Below are positions 50,421 through 59,325 of a stretch of 64,000 bases of DNA, in pieces. This DNA comes from Collinsella sp. An268 (GTDB lineage: Bacteria > Actinomycetota > Coriobacteriia > Coriobacteriales > Coriobacteriaceae). The DNA is taken from the NCBI RefSeq assembly GCF_002159765.1, contig NZ_NFJH01000007.1, positions 1-64,000 on the forward strand. Reading direction: 5' to 3'. The stretch's first letter is position 1; every line of letters begins with the position of its first letter. Under the pieces are notes generated by a model. That model made no database searches, was not told the DNA's origin, and worked only from the letters and a program-made list of their open reading frames with translations. The position numbers were made by a program, and so were the translations under genes.

Positions 50421-51824
50421 ATGGCGAGTAAAGACTATGCGCAGCTGGCCAAGATGGTTGTGGAGTTGGTTGGCGGTAAGAATAACGTAGTCAAGGCGTT
50501 TCATTGCGTGACTCGATTGCGTTTCAACCTGCGTGATGAGACGAAGGCGGATGAAGAGGGGCTCAAGGCGACCGAGGGTGTGCTCGGAATTGCCCATGCC
50601 GGCGGGCAGTTTCAGGTTATCATCGGGCCGGATGTAGAGAATGTCTACAACGAGGTGGTGGAGGTGCTCGGGGTCAATCCAGAAATGGCCATTGAGGAGA
50701 ATCTCGACGCTAAGAAACCCCTGACGCCTAAGGCGGTCGGCTCGGCAATCTTGGACGGTTTGACTGGAAGCTTGGTCCCTATTATTCCCGCCATCGTTGC
50801 GTGCGCCTTCTTTAAGATGTTGGCATCGCTGCTCGGCCCCGACATGTTCAACGTTATTTCGACGGAGAGCTCGCTTTATACCGTCTTTACGTTTGTAGGC
50901 GATGCGGGATTCTACTTCTTCCCGGTGCTTATTGGCTGGTCTGCGGCGAAGAAGTTCAACGTGATGCCCGTCTTGGGCATTTTGCTCGGGTGCATTATGA
51001 TGCATCCAACGTTCGTCGGTATGGTCGACCAGCCATTCGATGTGTTTGGTATACCTTGCGATGTTCAGAATTACAGCTCTACGGTTCTTCCTATTATCGT
51101 ATCCGTGTGGGTTATGTCCTACGTCGCGAAGTTCTTTGACAGGGTGCTGCCTTCGTCTATTCGCAGCGTGTTCTCGCCGGCTTTCACGATTCTCGTAATG
51201 CTCCCCATCACCCTGTGCATCGTGGGTCCGGCAGGTGCCTTCTTGGGCAATTACGTGGTTGCCCTGCTGCTCGGCATCGGAAATATAAGCGGAGTACTGG
51301 GAGTTGTCGTCATCGCCGCGCTGTATCCGTTCCTCGTGATGACCGGCATGCATATGGTGCTTATCGCTGCTATGTTTCAGATTTGGGCTGCACAAGGGTT
51401 TGATGGGTTAGCAAGCCCGGCTTGTGCTGTTGAGGCCTGCGCCATCATGGGTGTGTGCATCGGTGCAATGTTGCGCATTCGCAATCGCGAGCAGAAATCC
51501 CTTGCCGCGGAGTTTGCGGCGACGGCAGTCCTTGCCGGAACCTCAGAACCGTGTCTCTATGGCATCTGCATGCGCTATCGCCGTCCGTTTATTGGTCTCG
51601 TTGCCGGCAGTGCCATCGGCGCGCTCTATATCGGCATCACGGGCGCGTACTCGGCAACCATGATTCCCTCGACGAATTTCCTCACATTGCTGAACTTCGT
51701 TGGCGCTTCGAATGCGAACCTGATTAACGGTGTCATCGGCTGCGCTATCGGCTTGGTGGTCGCAGCTGCAATCACGTTTTTCTTTGGCTTTGCCAAAGAC
51801 GATCCGGCACTGCAGAAGGAGTAG
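50421..51824 (+). CDS. PTS glucose/glucoside-superfamily EIIBC permease
   Basis: 467 residues: EIIB (about 1-88) with phosphorylatable Cys-29 in FHCVTRLRF, then EIIC (about 105-455) with ten or so helices and the GTSEPCLYGICMRYR loop, a variant of GEPxIYG. No EIIA domain. AAGGAGAG precedes the ATG; an upstream in-frame extension overlaps the operator region. The gene is followed within seven bases by two esterases, so the sugar is probably an acylated glucoside. It differs from the EIIBC at 89-1519 but shares the ENLDA linker before EIIC. Confidence 0.92.
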   Translation: MASKDYAQLAKMVVELVGGKNNVVKAFHCVTRLRFNLRDETKADEEGLKATEGVLGIAHAGGQFQVIIGPDVENVYNEVVEVLGVNPEMAIEENLDAKKPLTPKAVGSAILDGLTGSLVPIIPAIVACAFFKMLASLLGPDMFNVISTESSLYTVFTFVGDAGFYFFPVLIGWSAAKKFNVMPVLGILLGCIMMHPTFVGMVDQPFDVFGIPCDVQNYSSTVLPIIVSVWVMSYVAKFFDRVLPSSIRSVFSPAFTILVMLPITLCIVGPAGAFLGNYVVALLLGIGNISGVLGVVVIAALYPFLVMTGMHMVLIAAMFQIWAAQGFDGLASPACAVEACAIMGVCIGAMLRIRNREQKSLAAEFAATAVLAGTSEPCLYGICMRYRRPFIGLVAGSAIGALYIGITGAYSATMIPSTNFLTLLNFVGASNANLINGVIGCAIGLVVAAAITFFFGFAKDDPALQKE

Positions 51825-51831
51825 GTTATAG

Positions 51832-52719
51832 ATGCTGTGCGAGCGAATCTCGCTGCAGACGGGTGGCGAGCTCATCACCTATGTGCAGGACTCCGAGATA
51901 GGACACGGGTCGTACCGGGAGAAGCCTGCGCTCATCATCTGTCCCGGGGGCGCGTATCTCATCTTGGCAACGCGAGAGGGCGAGCCAGTGGCCGTGGAGT
52001 TTATGGCGCATGGATTCCAGTGTTTTGTACTGCGGTATACCACGGGTATCGATCGCGTCCATCCCGAGCGGCCCTTTAACGACCGCACGCCGTATCCCGC
52101 GCAGGTGTTACAGCTGATGGAGGCACTCCATGTGGTGCGAATGCATGCTGCGGCGTGGCACGTGGATCCAAAGCAGGTGTATACGATGGGCTTCTCGGCA
52201 GGCGGACACGTGTGTGCGACTGAAGGTGCGCGCTATGCCGATCCCGCGTTGCTGCGGCAGCTCCCGTTTGCCGTGGAAGGCGATGAGCTAAAGCCGACAG
52301 GCGTTCTGCTGGGTTATCCGATGTTGCGCGCAAACGATGAAGCATGGCCAGCAAGTCAAGACGCTCGAGATAACACACACGCTATGTATCGCGCGCTATT
52401 GGGTACGGCGCATCCAACGAGTGACCAGGTGCGGGCGCTAGAAGTAAGGTCTTACGTGACGCCGGACGCGGCGCCCACGTTCATATGGGGAGCGGTCGAT
52501 GACGAGGTGGTTGACTGGCACGGAGCGCTTGCGTACGTACGCGCCCTGGCGGATGCGGGCGTGTCTTGCGAGTATCATTTATTTAGTCGCGGAGGGCATG
52601 GGCAACCGCTCGATAACGTGCTAACGCTTAAAGATAACGAAAGAAGAGATGGCGGCCTTACGCTATGGATTGAGCTTGCTTTGCGGTGGCTGGCGGCACT
52701 GAGGGAGGGGGCACGGTGA
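51832..52719 (+). CDS. alpha/beta-hydrolase, probable sugar acetyl esterase
   Basis: 295 residues. ICPGGAYLILATREGEPVA is the xylan/sugar-esterase type oxyanion region, the nucleophile Ser is in MGFSAGGHVC, the Asp in WGAVDDEVVD and the His in FSRGGHGQPL. No signal peptide, so it acts in the cytoplasm on imported acylated sugars or their phosphates. It starts seven bases after the EIIBC stop. Its GTGA overlap with the next gene shows a tight operon. Confidence 0.88.
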   Translation: MLCERISLQTGGELITYVQDSEIGHGSYREKPALIICPGGAYLILATREGEPVAVEFMAHGFQCFVLRYTTGIDRVHPERPFNDRTPYPAQVLQLMEALHVVRMHAAAWHVDPKQVYTMGFSAGGHVCATEGARYADPALLRQLPFAVEGDELKPTGVLLGYPMLRANDEAWPASQDARDNTHAMYRALLGTAHPTSDQVRALEVRSYVTPDAAPTFIWGAVDDEVVDWHGALAYVRALADAGVSCEYHLFSRGGHGQPLDNVLTLKDNERRDGGLTLWIELALRWLAALREGAR

Positions 52720-53603
52720 ACGAATCGGACGCGGCGGTGTTTGCCTATCGAGCTGAAAAAGCGGAGAAGTATGCATCTGTGCTTAAGGAAGAGCGGTTGC
52801 ATGGCATCTATGTAAAGGACACAGTTCGTACAAAGACAGCCGGTTATGTCGACTTCTGCGTGTATCGCCCTGTTGAGGCGCCGCAAGGTAGGCTGCCAGT
52901 CGTTTTCAGCTTCCATGGCGGTGGGTTTGTTTTGGGTTTTTACGAAGCGGACGGCAAATATTGCCAACGCCTTGCGGACGCTACGGGTTGTGCTGTCGTA
53001 AATGTAGACTACCCATTGGCGCCGGAGTTCAAGTATCCCAAGCCCCCGCTGGCGACATATGAGGCTGTGGCTGGAATTGTGCGCCGAGCGGCTGAGTGGA
53101 ACCTCGACCCCGATAGGGTGTTTGTACTGGGCCATAGTGCGGGCGGCTGCATCGCAGCGGATCTCTGCCTTCTTGACCGTGATCGTCAGGAGATTGGCAT
53201 CTCAGGACAGATTCTGGATTACGCTCCGTTGCGCCAAACGGTTAGCGAGGAACACCGCAAGGTGCTGGACGCGAGCAAAGCGATTAAGCACGAGCGCGTC
53301 CTCCAGTATCTGGGCTGGTATTTTGAAAACAGTGCTCAACTTGATGAGCCCCTTGCGTCACCGGCGACGGCCGACTTGCACGACCTACCTGACACCTTGG
53401 TGATATCGGCGGAATATGATTCGCTGGCAGGTGAGGAGGAGGAATTTGCGCGGCGCGCGGCAGAGGCGGGCACTACGGTGACACGGGAGGTCTTTCTCGG
53501 TTGCCAGCACGGCTTTACACACGAGGAGTTTAAGGAACATCAACCTGTCCAAGCGGCGCGTGCTTGGGAGCTCATGGCTTCTTTTATTCGCGAGAGGTTG
53601 TAG
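52716..53603 (+). CDS. alpha/beta-hydrolase of the hormone-sensitive-lipase type
   Basis: 295 residues. VVFSFHGGGFVLGF carries the HGGG oxyanion motif, GHSAGGCIAADL the nucleophile Ser, SAEYDSLAGEEEEFA the Asp and GCQHGFTHEEF the His. Translation starts at GTG overlapping the previous stop (GTGA), with GAGGGAGGGGG before it. A second, differently built esterase beside the first suggests that acyl groups at two positions or of two kinds are removed. A strong terminator follows. Confidence 0.9.
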   Translation: MNESDAAVFAYRAEKAEKYASVLKEERLHGIYVKDTVRTKTAGYVDFCVYRPVEAPQGRLPVVFSFHGGGFVLGFYEADGKYCQRLADATGCAVVNVDYPLAPEFKYPKPPLATYEAVAGIVRRAAEWNLDPDRVFVLGHSAGGCIAADLCLLDRDRQEIGISGQILDYAPLRQTVSEEHRKVLDASKAIKHERVLQYLGWYFENSAQLDEPLASPATADLHDLPDTLVISAEYDSLAGEEEEFARRAAEAGTTVTREVFLGCQHGFTHEEFKEHQPVQAARAWELMASFIRERL

Positions 53604-53926
53604 CGTCAGGCTGCCCTCGGGCAGTCGGCGACGTTCGGGCGCGCCCAATCTCGGAGATTGGGCGCGCCGCTCTTTTGCGGACGGGCGCCGTGTGCGCGGC
53701 AATAGGGATGGCAAACATCGGGGGCCGTGCAACCGAACCGCCGACATACCCAGGAGTTGGCGGCCGGATGCTGCCGTGCAGGCATCCTATAGCTCCGTCC
53801 CGCCGCTGCTCAGTCGCCCCGTTTCGCTATCTTAAGAACCAATAAAAACTCGATTAGTCGGTGCTTATGGTAAGCGGGTAGGGTACAACGTAGCCGTACT
53901 TCACGTGTTGGAAAGGAAGCACAGCT
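53604..53926. other. 323-bp gap before the HtrA gene
   Basis: Contains the esterase-operon terminator (53638-53677) and an AT-rich leader from about 53820 with the htrA promoter region. No CIRCE or HAIR stress site was seen. Nothing else supported. Confidence 0.4.
53638..53677 (+). terminator. strong terminator of the LacI-PTS-esterase operon
   Basis: Perfect 14-base-pair stem (53638-53651 with 53655-53668) around CGG, followed by GCTCTTTTG. Likely bidirectional in effect because the stem is long. Confidence 0.85.
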
Positions 53927-55327
53927 ATGGATTCCGAACACACCCCCGAGCGTCCCGAGGCGACGTCCACCGGTAACGGCCCCACGCCTCCGCGCATGTC
54001 TGTTGAACCCACCCCCGAGCCCGATCACACCGAGGGGACGGATAGCGCCGGCAAGACCGACTACATCCCCTTTGTCCCGTCGACGGCGACCGAGCGGCAT
54101 ACCGTCGTTAAGACCAAAACGAAGAAGCTCCCCGTCTTCTTGGCTTCGCTTGGCGGTCTCGTCGTGGGCGCGGTGCTCGTGATCGCGCTTGTCATGACGG
54201 GCGCCTTCCGCATCTCGGATACCGACGTGACGGCCGACGTGCCGACCACGCAGACTATCGATATCGACGCCGAGGATACGACGCTGGCCGAGGCCGTCGC
54301 CGCCAAGTGCCTGCCCTCGGTCGTCTCCATCTCAACCGAGACGCAGGAGGGCGGCGGTGTTGGCTCTGGTGCCATCATCGATGCGGACGGGAACATCCTC
54401 ACCAACTACCATGTCATCGAGGGTGCGACTGCCATCTCGGTCACCGTTAACGACGAGACGAGCTACGAGGCCGAGGTCGTGGGCACCGACGAGTCGAGCG
54501 ACCTTGCCGTCATACGTCTGGCGAACGCCGATGATGCGCAGCTCACGCCCATCGAGATCGGAGATTCCGACAACCTCACCGTCGGCGAGTGGGTCATGGC
54601 CATCGGCAGCCCGTTTGGCAACGAGCAGTCCGTCTCGACGGGCATCGTGAGCGCGCTCTATCGCTCGACCGCCATGCAGTCCTCCACGGGAACGTCGATT
54701 TACGCCAACATGATCCAGACGGACGCCGCCATCAACCCGGGTAACTCCGGCGGCGCGCTCGTCAACGCCGAGGGCCAGCTCATCGGCATCAACTCCATCA
54801 TCGAAAGCTACTCGGGCTCCAGCTCGGGCGTGGGCTTCGCCATCCCCATCAACTACGCCATGCAGATCGCCAGCCAGATCATCGCCGGCGAGACGCCCGC
54901 GCACCCGTACCTCGGTGTGAGCGTGAGCTCCGTCAACGCCTTCACCGCACGGCGCGAGAACCTCTCCGTCTCCGAGGGCGCGCTCGTGTCCCAGGTGAAC
55001 GAGGGGACGCCGGCGGCGGACGCGGGTCTTCAGGTGAACGACATCATCACCGCGGTCGACGGCGATGCGGTGACGTCTGCCGACGGCCTCATCATCGCGC
55101 TGCGCGAACATGCGGTGGGGGACACGGTGACGCTCACGGTCGTGCGCGGCAGCGACACGATGGAGGTCGACGTGACGCTCGGCTCCGATGCGGATCTTCA
55201 GACCGAGCAGCAGGATACGTCCTCGGGTAACGGTTCCACCATGACCGAAGAGGAGTTCCTACAGTATCTGGAGGAGCTCATGGGCGGTCGCTACGGCATG
55301 GGCGACCAGGGCGGCCAGATCGGCTAG
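53927..55327 (+). CDS. membrane-anchored HtrA/DegP-type serine protease with PDZ
   Basis: 466 residues. Cytoplasmic Pro/Thr-rich N-terminus, one transmembrane helix (about 69-91), trypsin-like domain with triad His-162 (TNYHVIEG), Asp-192 (SSDLAVIRL) and Ser-274 (NPGNSGGAL), one PDZ domain (about 330-425) and an acidic/Gln-rich tail. It degrades or guards misfolded exported proteins outside the membrane. GGAAAGGAAGCACAGCT precedes the ATG. A single-gene unit. Confidence 0.95.
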   Translation: MDSEHTPERPEATSTGNGPTPPRMSVEPTPEPDHTEGTDSAGKTDYIPFVPSTATERHTVVKTKTKKLPVFLASLGGLVVGAVLVIALVMTGAFRISDTDVTADVPTTQTIDIDAEDTTLAEAVAAKCLPSVVSISTETQEGGGVGSGAIIDADGNILTNYHVIEGATAISVTVNDETSYEAEVVGTDESSDLAVIRLANADDAQLTPIEIGDSDNLTVGEWVMAIGSPFGNEQSVSTGIVSALYRSTAMQSSTGTSIYANMIQTDAAINPGNSGGALVNAEGQLIGINSIIESYSGSSSGVGFAIPINYAMQIASQIIAGETPAHPYLGVSVSSVNAFTARRENLSVSEGALVSQVNEGTPAADAGLQVNDIITAVDGDAVTSADGLIIALREHAVGDTVTLTVVRGSDTMEVDVTLGSDADLQTEQQDTSSGNGSTMTEEEFLQYLEELMGGRYGMGDQGGQIG

Positions 55328-55422
55328 CGATGCGCAGCAACACGAGGAAACGGTATCTACGCTATCCCGAAGGGAGTGTCTTGTCGTGGTAAGCGTCCAC
55401 GTGACGCTTGGGAATAGAAATA

Positions 55423-55640
55423 AATAACCCCCTATGGACAAAAACGCCACCGCAATAATAAAGAACCCCCTGCAGAAGCCGTGTCTGTGCGGCCAAGCAC
55501 TGCGAATCGGGCGCTGATCGGCATCATTTACCGGCGTCCTGGTCGCAAAGTGACTATATGGAGGTGGCTTCGAGCGGTATTTCTGGTAATTGCTAGGGGG
55601 TCATTTATTATTGCGATGCGGTTTTTGTCCATGGGGTGTC
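55423..55640. repeat. 218-bp element with inverted ~50-bp arms, copy B
   Basis: The left arm (55423-55474: AATAACCCCC, then ATGGACAAAAACGCC, then GCAATAATAAAG, then ACCCCCTGCA) is matched by the reverse complement of the right arm (55591-55640: GACACCCCATGGACAAAAAC, GCATCGCAATAATAAA, GACCCCCTAGCA) over roughly 50 bases with few differences. The interior of about 116 bases has no gene. It shares its arms and length with copy A at 43061-43279; the interiors do not visibly match. Confidence 0.75.
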
Positions 55641-55685
55641 AATTAATTAGGCGAGATAAGTTGCGGATGGCTAAATGACTCATGT

Positions 55686-55744
55686 GGGGACGGGGTCGTT
55701 TTGAGCCACGTTGGGCCCGGCTGTGTTTGCGACACGGCCGGGCC
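55686..55744 (+). promoter_or_regulatory. GGGGACGGGGTCG core and hairpin before comEB
   Basis: GGGGACGGGGTCG at 55686-55698 equals the core of the hspR-end repeat but lacks its partner arm. GGCCCGGC (55714-55721) pairs with GCCGGGCC (55737-55744), with GTGT/ACAC inside, ending about 27 bases before the ribosome-binding site of comEB. Confidence 0.4.
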
Positions 55745-55784
55745 TTGGTAGAATGGCGCTATCGTCGTGAGGAGGAGGTCGGCT

Positions 55785-56255
55785 ATGCCGGGCAAGCGTC
55801 AAGACGTCATCAGCTGGGACGAGTTTTTCATGCGCGCCGCCATCGCGGCGAGCCTGCGCTCTAAGGACCCCAACACGCAGGTGGGGGCCTGCATCGCCGA
55901 CACCAACCACCGCATCCTCTCGGTGGGGTACAACGGCACGCCCTCAGCGCTCAACGACGACGATTTTCCGTGGGGTACGGCCGACGACCCGCTGCATGAC
56001 AAGCACAACTATGTGATCCACGCCGAGGCAAACGCGATCTTGAACTACCGCGGCTCGCTCAAAGACATGGCAGGGGCGACCGTCTACGTAACGCTCTTCC
56101 CGTGTCACGAGTGCGCCAAGACCCTCGTGCAAGCGGGCATCGGCGAGGTCGTCTACCTCGATGACAAGTACGCTGGCACCGAGGACAACCTCATCTCCAA
56201 GAACATTTTTGATCGGTGCGGGATCACGTATCGACAGGTCGAGCTAGAGGGCTGA
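55785..56255 (+). CDS. dCMP deaminase
   Basis: Zinc-dependent deoxycytidylate deaminase of 156 residues (ComEB-like), giving dUMP for thymidylate synthesis. Zinc site: HAEANAILN with catalytic Glu, and FPCHECAKTL. GYNGTPSALNDDD is typical of the dCMP branch. GAGGAGGAGG precedes the ATG. Monocistronic. Confidence 0.95.
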   Translation: MPGKRQDVISWDEFFMRAAIAASLRSKDPNTQVGACIADTNHRILSVGYNGTPSALNDDDFPWGTADDPLHDKHNYVIHAEANAILNYRGSLKDMAGATVYVTLFPCHECAKTLVQAGIGEVVYLDDKYAGTEDNLISKNIFDRCGITYRQVELEG

Positions 56256-56443
56256 GACGGCAGCCGAATCGCCATCTTTATCCTCCAAATAGAATAATAA
56301 AGAGCGCATCTGGACGGTTTACCCCTCTAATCGTGTGTTCAAAATGTGCAGCCATCTCGTTACAATAGAGAGCATGCATGTGTAAACACCGTCTATCCGG
56401 CTGCTTCGTCTACGCGCCGGATAACGAGGGGGAAGGGGAGTTG

Positions 56444-57781
56444 ATGTTCTCTCTGCACAAGACGTTAGGCGGTGTGCATCCGCCGCAGTGCAAGGACACG
56501 CGCGACTGCCCCGTCACGTCGATTGAGCCGCCCCGGCAGGTACGCATTCCGCTGAACATGCACATCGGTGCACCTGCCAAGCCGGTGGTAAACGTGGGCG
56601 ACCACGTTTACATCGGTACGCTCATCGGCGATGGCGAGGGGCTGTGCGCACCCGTGCACGCCACTGTCTCGGGCACCGTTACCTCGGTGGCCGAGGAGAC
56701 GCTGCCTACCGGGCAGCACGCTCCGGTCGTCCAGATCGAGTCTGACGGCAAGATGGAGAACGATCCGGCGCTCGAGAAGCCGACGTACGCCAACAAGGAC
56801 GAGTTCATCGAGTGCGTCCGCAAGTCGGGCGTCGTGGGCCTCGGCGGCGCATCGTTCCCGTCGTGGTTCAAGATGAAGTGCCCGCCGGGCAAGAAGTTCG
56901 AGTTCCTCGTCGTCAACGCCATGGAGTGCGAGCCGTTCATCACGAGCGACTACCGCCAGATGATGGAGCATGCCGAGCGCATTATCGACGGCGTGACGCG
57001 CATCGCCCGCGCCCTCGAAATTCCGGCTGCCGTTATCGGCGTGGAGGACAACAAGCCTGAGGCTGTCGACAAGCTCAACGCCACCATTCAGGAGAAGGGC
57101 GTCGGCGACATCGTCGAGGTTCTCATGGTTCCCACCCGCTACCCCATGGGCGGCGAGAAGGTCCTCATCCAGACCACCACGGGCCGCGCGGTGCCTGCCG
57201 GCGGGCTTCCCGTCGACGCGGGCTGCCTGGTGTTGAACGTCACGACCGTCTCGCGCATCGAGGAGTACTTCCGCTACGGTGTGCCGCTCGTGCGCAAGAC
57301 CGTCACCATCGCCGGTGACTGCGTCAAGAACCCGGGCAACTACCGTATTCCCATCGGTATGAGCGTGCACGACGTGGTCGAGGCCACGGGCGGCCTCATC
57401 AAGGAGCCGCGCAAGATCATCATGGGCGGCCCCATGATGGGTCGCACGATCACCGACATCGACTGCCCGATTCTGAAGGCCAACAACGCCATCCTCTGCC
57501 TGGAGGACAAGGCGATCCTGCCCGACGAGACGCCCTGCATCCGTTGCGGCCGCTGCGTGAGCGTGTGCCCTCTGGGCCTCATGCCCTTCCAGCTCGACGC
57601 CGCCTCGCGCAGCCATGACGTGGTCAAGCTCGACGAGTTTGCGGTCATGAACTGCATGGAGTGCGGCAGCTGCGCCTACACCTGCCCGGCGCACCGCCGC
57701 ATCACCGCTTCGATTCGCGAGGGCAAGGGCTACTACCGCAACGAGTCCCGCCGGCTCACCGAACCTGCGAAGGAGGCGTAA
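56444..57781 (+). CDS. rnfC: Rnf complex subunit C
   Basis: NADH-binding peripheral subunit of the ferredoxin:NAD oxidoreductase that pumps Na+ or H+. 445 residues. N-terminal barrel-sandwich region with GGVHPPQCKD, the NADH/FMN fold with GLGGASFPSWFKM and NAMECEPFITSDYR, and two [4Fe-4S] motifs near the end, CIRCGRCVSVCP and CMECGSCAYTCP. The ATG with GGGGAG before it is chosen. First gene of rnfCDGEA and a short RnfB-like gene. A GATTAGA-like AT-rich region at 56280-56340 probably holds the promoter. Confidence 0.96.
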   Translation: MFSLHKTLGGVHPPQCKDTRDCPVTSIEPPRQVRIPLNMHIGAPAKPVVNVGDHVYIGTLIGDGEGLCAPVHATVSGTVTSVAEETLPTGQHAPVVQIESDGKMENDPALEKPTYANKDEFIECVRKSGVVGLGGASFPSWFKMKCPPGKKFEFLVVNAMECEPFITSDYRQMMEHAERIIDGVTRIARALEIPAAVIGVEDNKPEAVDKLNATIQEKGVGDIVEVLMVPTRYPMGGEKVLIQTTTGRAVPAGGLPVDAGCLVLNVTTVSRIEEYFRYGVPLVRKTVTIAGDCVKNPGNYRIPIGMSVHDVVEATGGLIKEPRKIIMGGPMMGRTITDIDCPILKANNAILCLEDKAILPDETPCIRCGRCVSVCPLGLMPFQLDAASRSHDVVKLDEFAVMNCMECGSCAYTCPAHRRITASIREGKGYYRNESRRLTEPAKEA

Positions 57782-57787
57782 CCGCGC

Positions 57788-58720
57788 ATGAATCTGATTA
57801 ACGAGGCCTCCCCGCATTTCCACGGGGAGTCGCGCACGTGGAAGATCATGGGTGCCGTTTGCCTGGCGCTCGTGCCCACCCTCATCGCGGCGACCGCGCT
57901 CTACGGTCTTGCCGCTCCGCTCGTGGTGCTGGTCTGCATCGCCACGGCGCTCGTCTGCGAGCACCTGTGCTGCATCATCATGCACCGCGAGTCCACCGCC
58001 GGAGATTTCTCCTGCGTGGTGACGGCGATGCTGTTCGCCTACACCCTGCCGGCGACCTGCCCGGTCCACGTGGCGGTTGCGGGCACCGCGTTTGCGATCA
58101 TCGTCGCCAAGATGCTCTTCGGCGGCATCGGCGCGAATGTGTTCAACCCCGCCGTCGCCGGCCGCGTCTTCATCATGGTGGCCTTCCCGTCGGCGCTTTC
58201 GAGCTATCCGGCCGTTCAGGGCACGCCGCTCGACGCCATCACGGGCGCCACGCCGCTTGCCGAGGCCGCCTCGGGCGCGCCGGTTGCGAGCTATACGGAC
58301 CTGCTCTTTGGTCTGCATGCGGGCGCGCTGGGCGAGACCTGCATCATCACGCTTCTCATCGGCTATGTGTTCCTGCTCGCCGTCAAGGTGGTTGACGCTT
58401 GGGCCACGGTTCCCTTCATCGCCACGGTCGCCCTCATTACGGGCATCGGCGGCGAGGACGTCGTCTACCAGGTGCTCGCCGGCGGTCTTGCCCTCGGCGC
58501 CTTCTTCATGGCGACGGATTACACCACCACGCCCATGACGTGGAAGGGCAAGATTATCTTCGGCGTCGGCTGCGGTGTCATCACCGCGCTCGTGCGCCTG
58601 TTTGCCTCCGCTCCCGAGGGCGTGGCGTTCTCCATCCTCTTCATGAACATGTTCGTTCCGCTGATCGACCGCTACACGCGGACGCAGCCGGTGGGAGGTG
58701 TCAAGCATGCCCTCGTCTAA
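57788..58720 (+). CDS. rnfD: Rnf complex subunit D
   Basis: Integral membrane subunit of 310 residues with about nine helices and a covalently bound FMN: DAITGATPLAEA carries the flavinylation Thr of the SGAT-like motif. GGIGANVFNPAVAGRVF is a family signature. It starts six bases after the rnfC stop. Electron path and ion movement run through this subunit. Confidence 0.96.
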   Translation: MNLINEASPHFHGESRTWKIMGAVCLALVPTLIAATALYGLAAPLVVLVCIATALVCEHLCCIIMHRESTAGDFSCVVTAMLFAYTLPATCPVHVAVAGTAFAIIVAKMLFGGIGANVFNPAVAGRVFIMVAFPSALSSYPAVQGTPLDAITGATPLAEAASGAPVASYTDLLFGLHAGALGETCIITLLIGYVFLLAVKVVDAWATVPFIATVALITGIGGEDVVYQVLAGGLALGAFFMATDYTTTPMTWKGKIIFGVGCGVITALVRLFASAPEGVAFSILFMNMFVPLIDRYTRTQPVGGVKHALV

Positions 58721-59324
58721 CACGACCCCCGCGTCCGGCGCCAAGCTCTCTTGGATCGCCCGCCATCGCAACGGCTCGCTCTACGCGTTTGTGACCGTGC
58801 TCGTTGCCGCCGTGGTGTGCGGCGGCGTCCTCGGCTTCGCCTATTACCAGGGCCAGTGGGCGACCACGGCGTTTACCGACGCCGACGCTCGTCTCGACGA
58901 GGCCCAGGGCGGCGCCCAGCGCGCGCTGCTCTTCCCGGAGGCCGCGAGCTTCGAGAAGCTCGACGCCCCGGCCATCGAGGGCCTCAACTCCGCGTACGTG
59001 ACCGATGCCGGCGACTATGTCTTCGACGTGCAGTCGGCCGGTTATGCGGGCGACGTCCAGCTTATGATCGGCATCGCGTCCGACGGTACCGTTGCGGGCA
59101 TTCAGATCGTCTCCGAGAACGAGACGGACGGCATCGGCACCAACGCGCTTACCGAGGACTTCTTCGGTACCTTCACGGGTCTCGCGGCCGAGGGCTCGCT
59201 CTCGCTCGACGGCTCTGAGGGCACGCAGGTCGACGGCGTTTCCGGCGCGACCTTCACCTCCACGGCCGTGGTGGAAGACCTCAACATCGCCTTCGAGGCG
59301 TACGCACAGTTGGGAGGTAACTAA
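58707..59324 (+). CDS. rnfG: Rnf complex subunit G
   Basis: 205 residues: one N-terminal membrane helix (about 24-46) and an extracytoplasmic FMN-binding domain. GVSGATFTSTAV carries the Thr flavinylated by ApbE, and QIVSENETDGIGTNAL is typical. ATG chosen with GGGAGG eight bases before; overlaps the end of rnfD by 14 bases. Confidence 0.95.
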   Translation: MPSSNTTPASGAKLSWIARHRNGSLYAFVTVLVAAVVCGGVLGFAYYQGQWATTAFTDADARLDEAQGGAQRALLFPEAASFEKLDAPAIEGLNSAYVTDAGDYVFDVQSAGYAGDVQLMIGIASDGTVAGIQIVSENETDGIGTNALTEDFFGTFTGLAAEGSLSLDGSEGTQVDGVSGATFTSTAVVEDLNIAFEAYAQLGGN

Positions 59325-59325
59325 C

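Larger units (their letters stand above)
55328..55784. other. 457-bp gap between htrA and comEB
   Basis: Mostly occupied by the inverted-arm element copy B (55423-55640). Beyond it are GGGGACGGGGTCG at 55686-55698, the same core as the 15171-15231 repeat, and a hairpin at 55714-55744. No gene fits. Confidence 0.5.

Noticed and set aside
56280-56340. Third copy of the inverted-arm element before rnfC
   Set aside because: AATAATAAAGA and a TGGAC/ACCCC stretch occur, but in a different order and without the TGGACAAAAA core or a partner arm.
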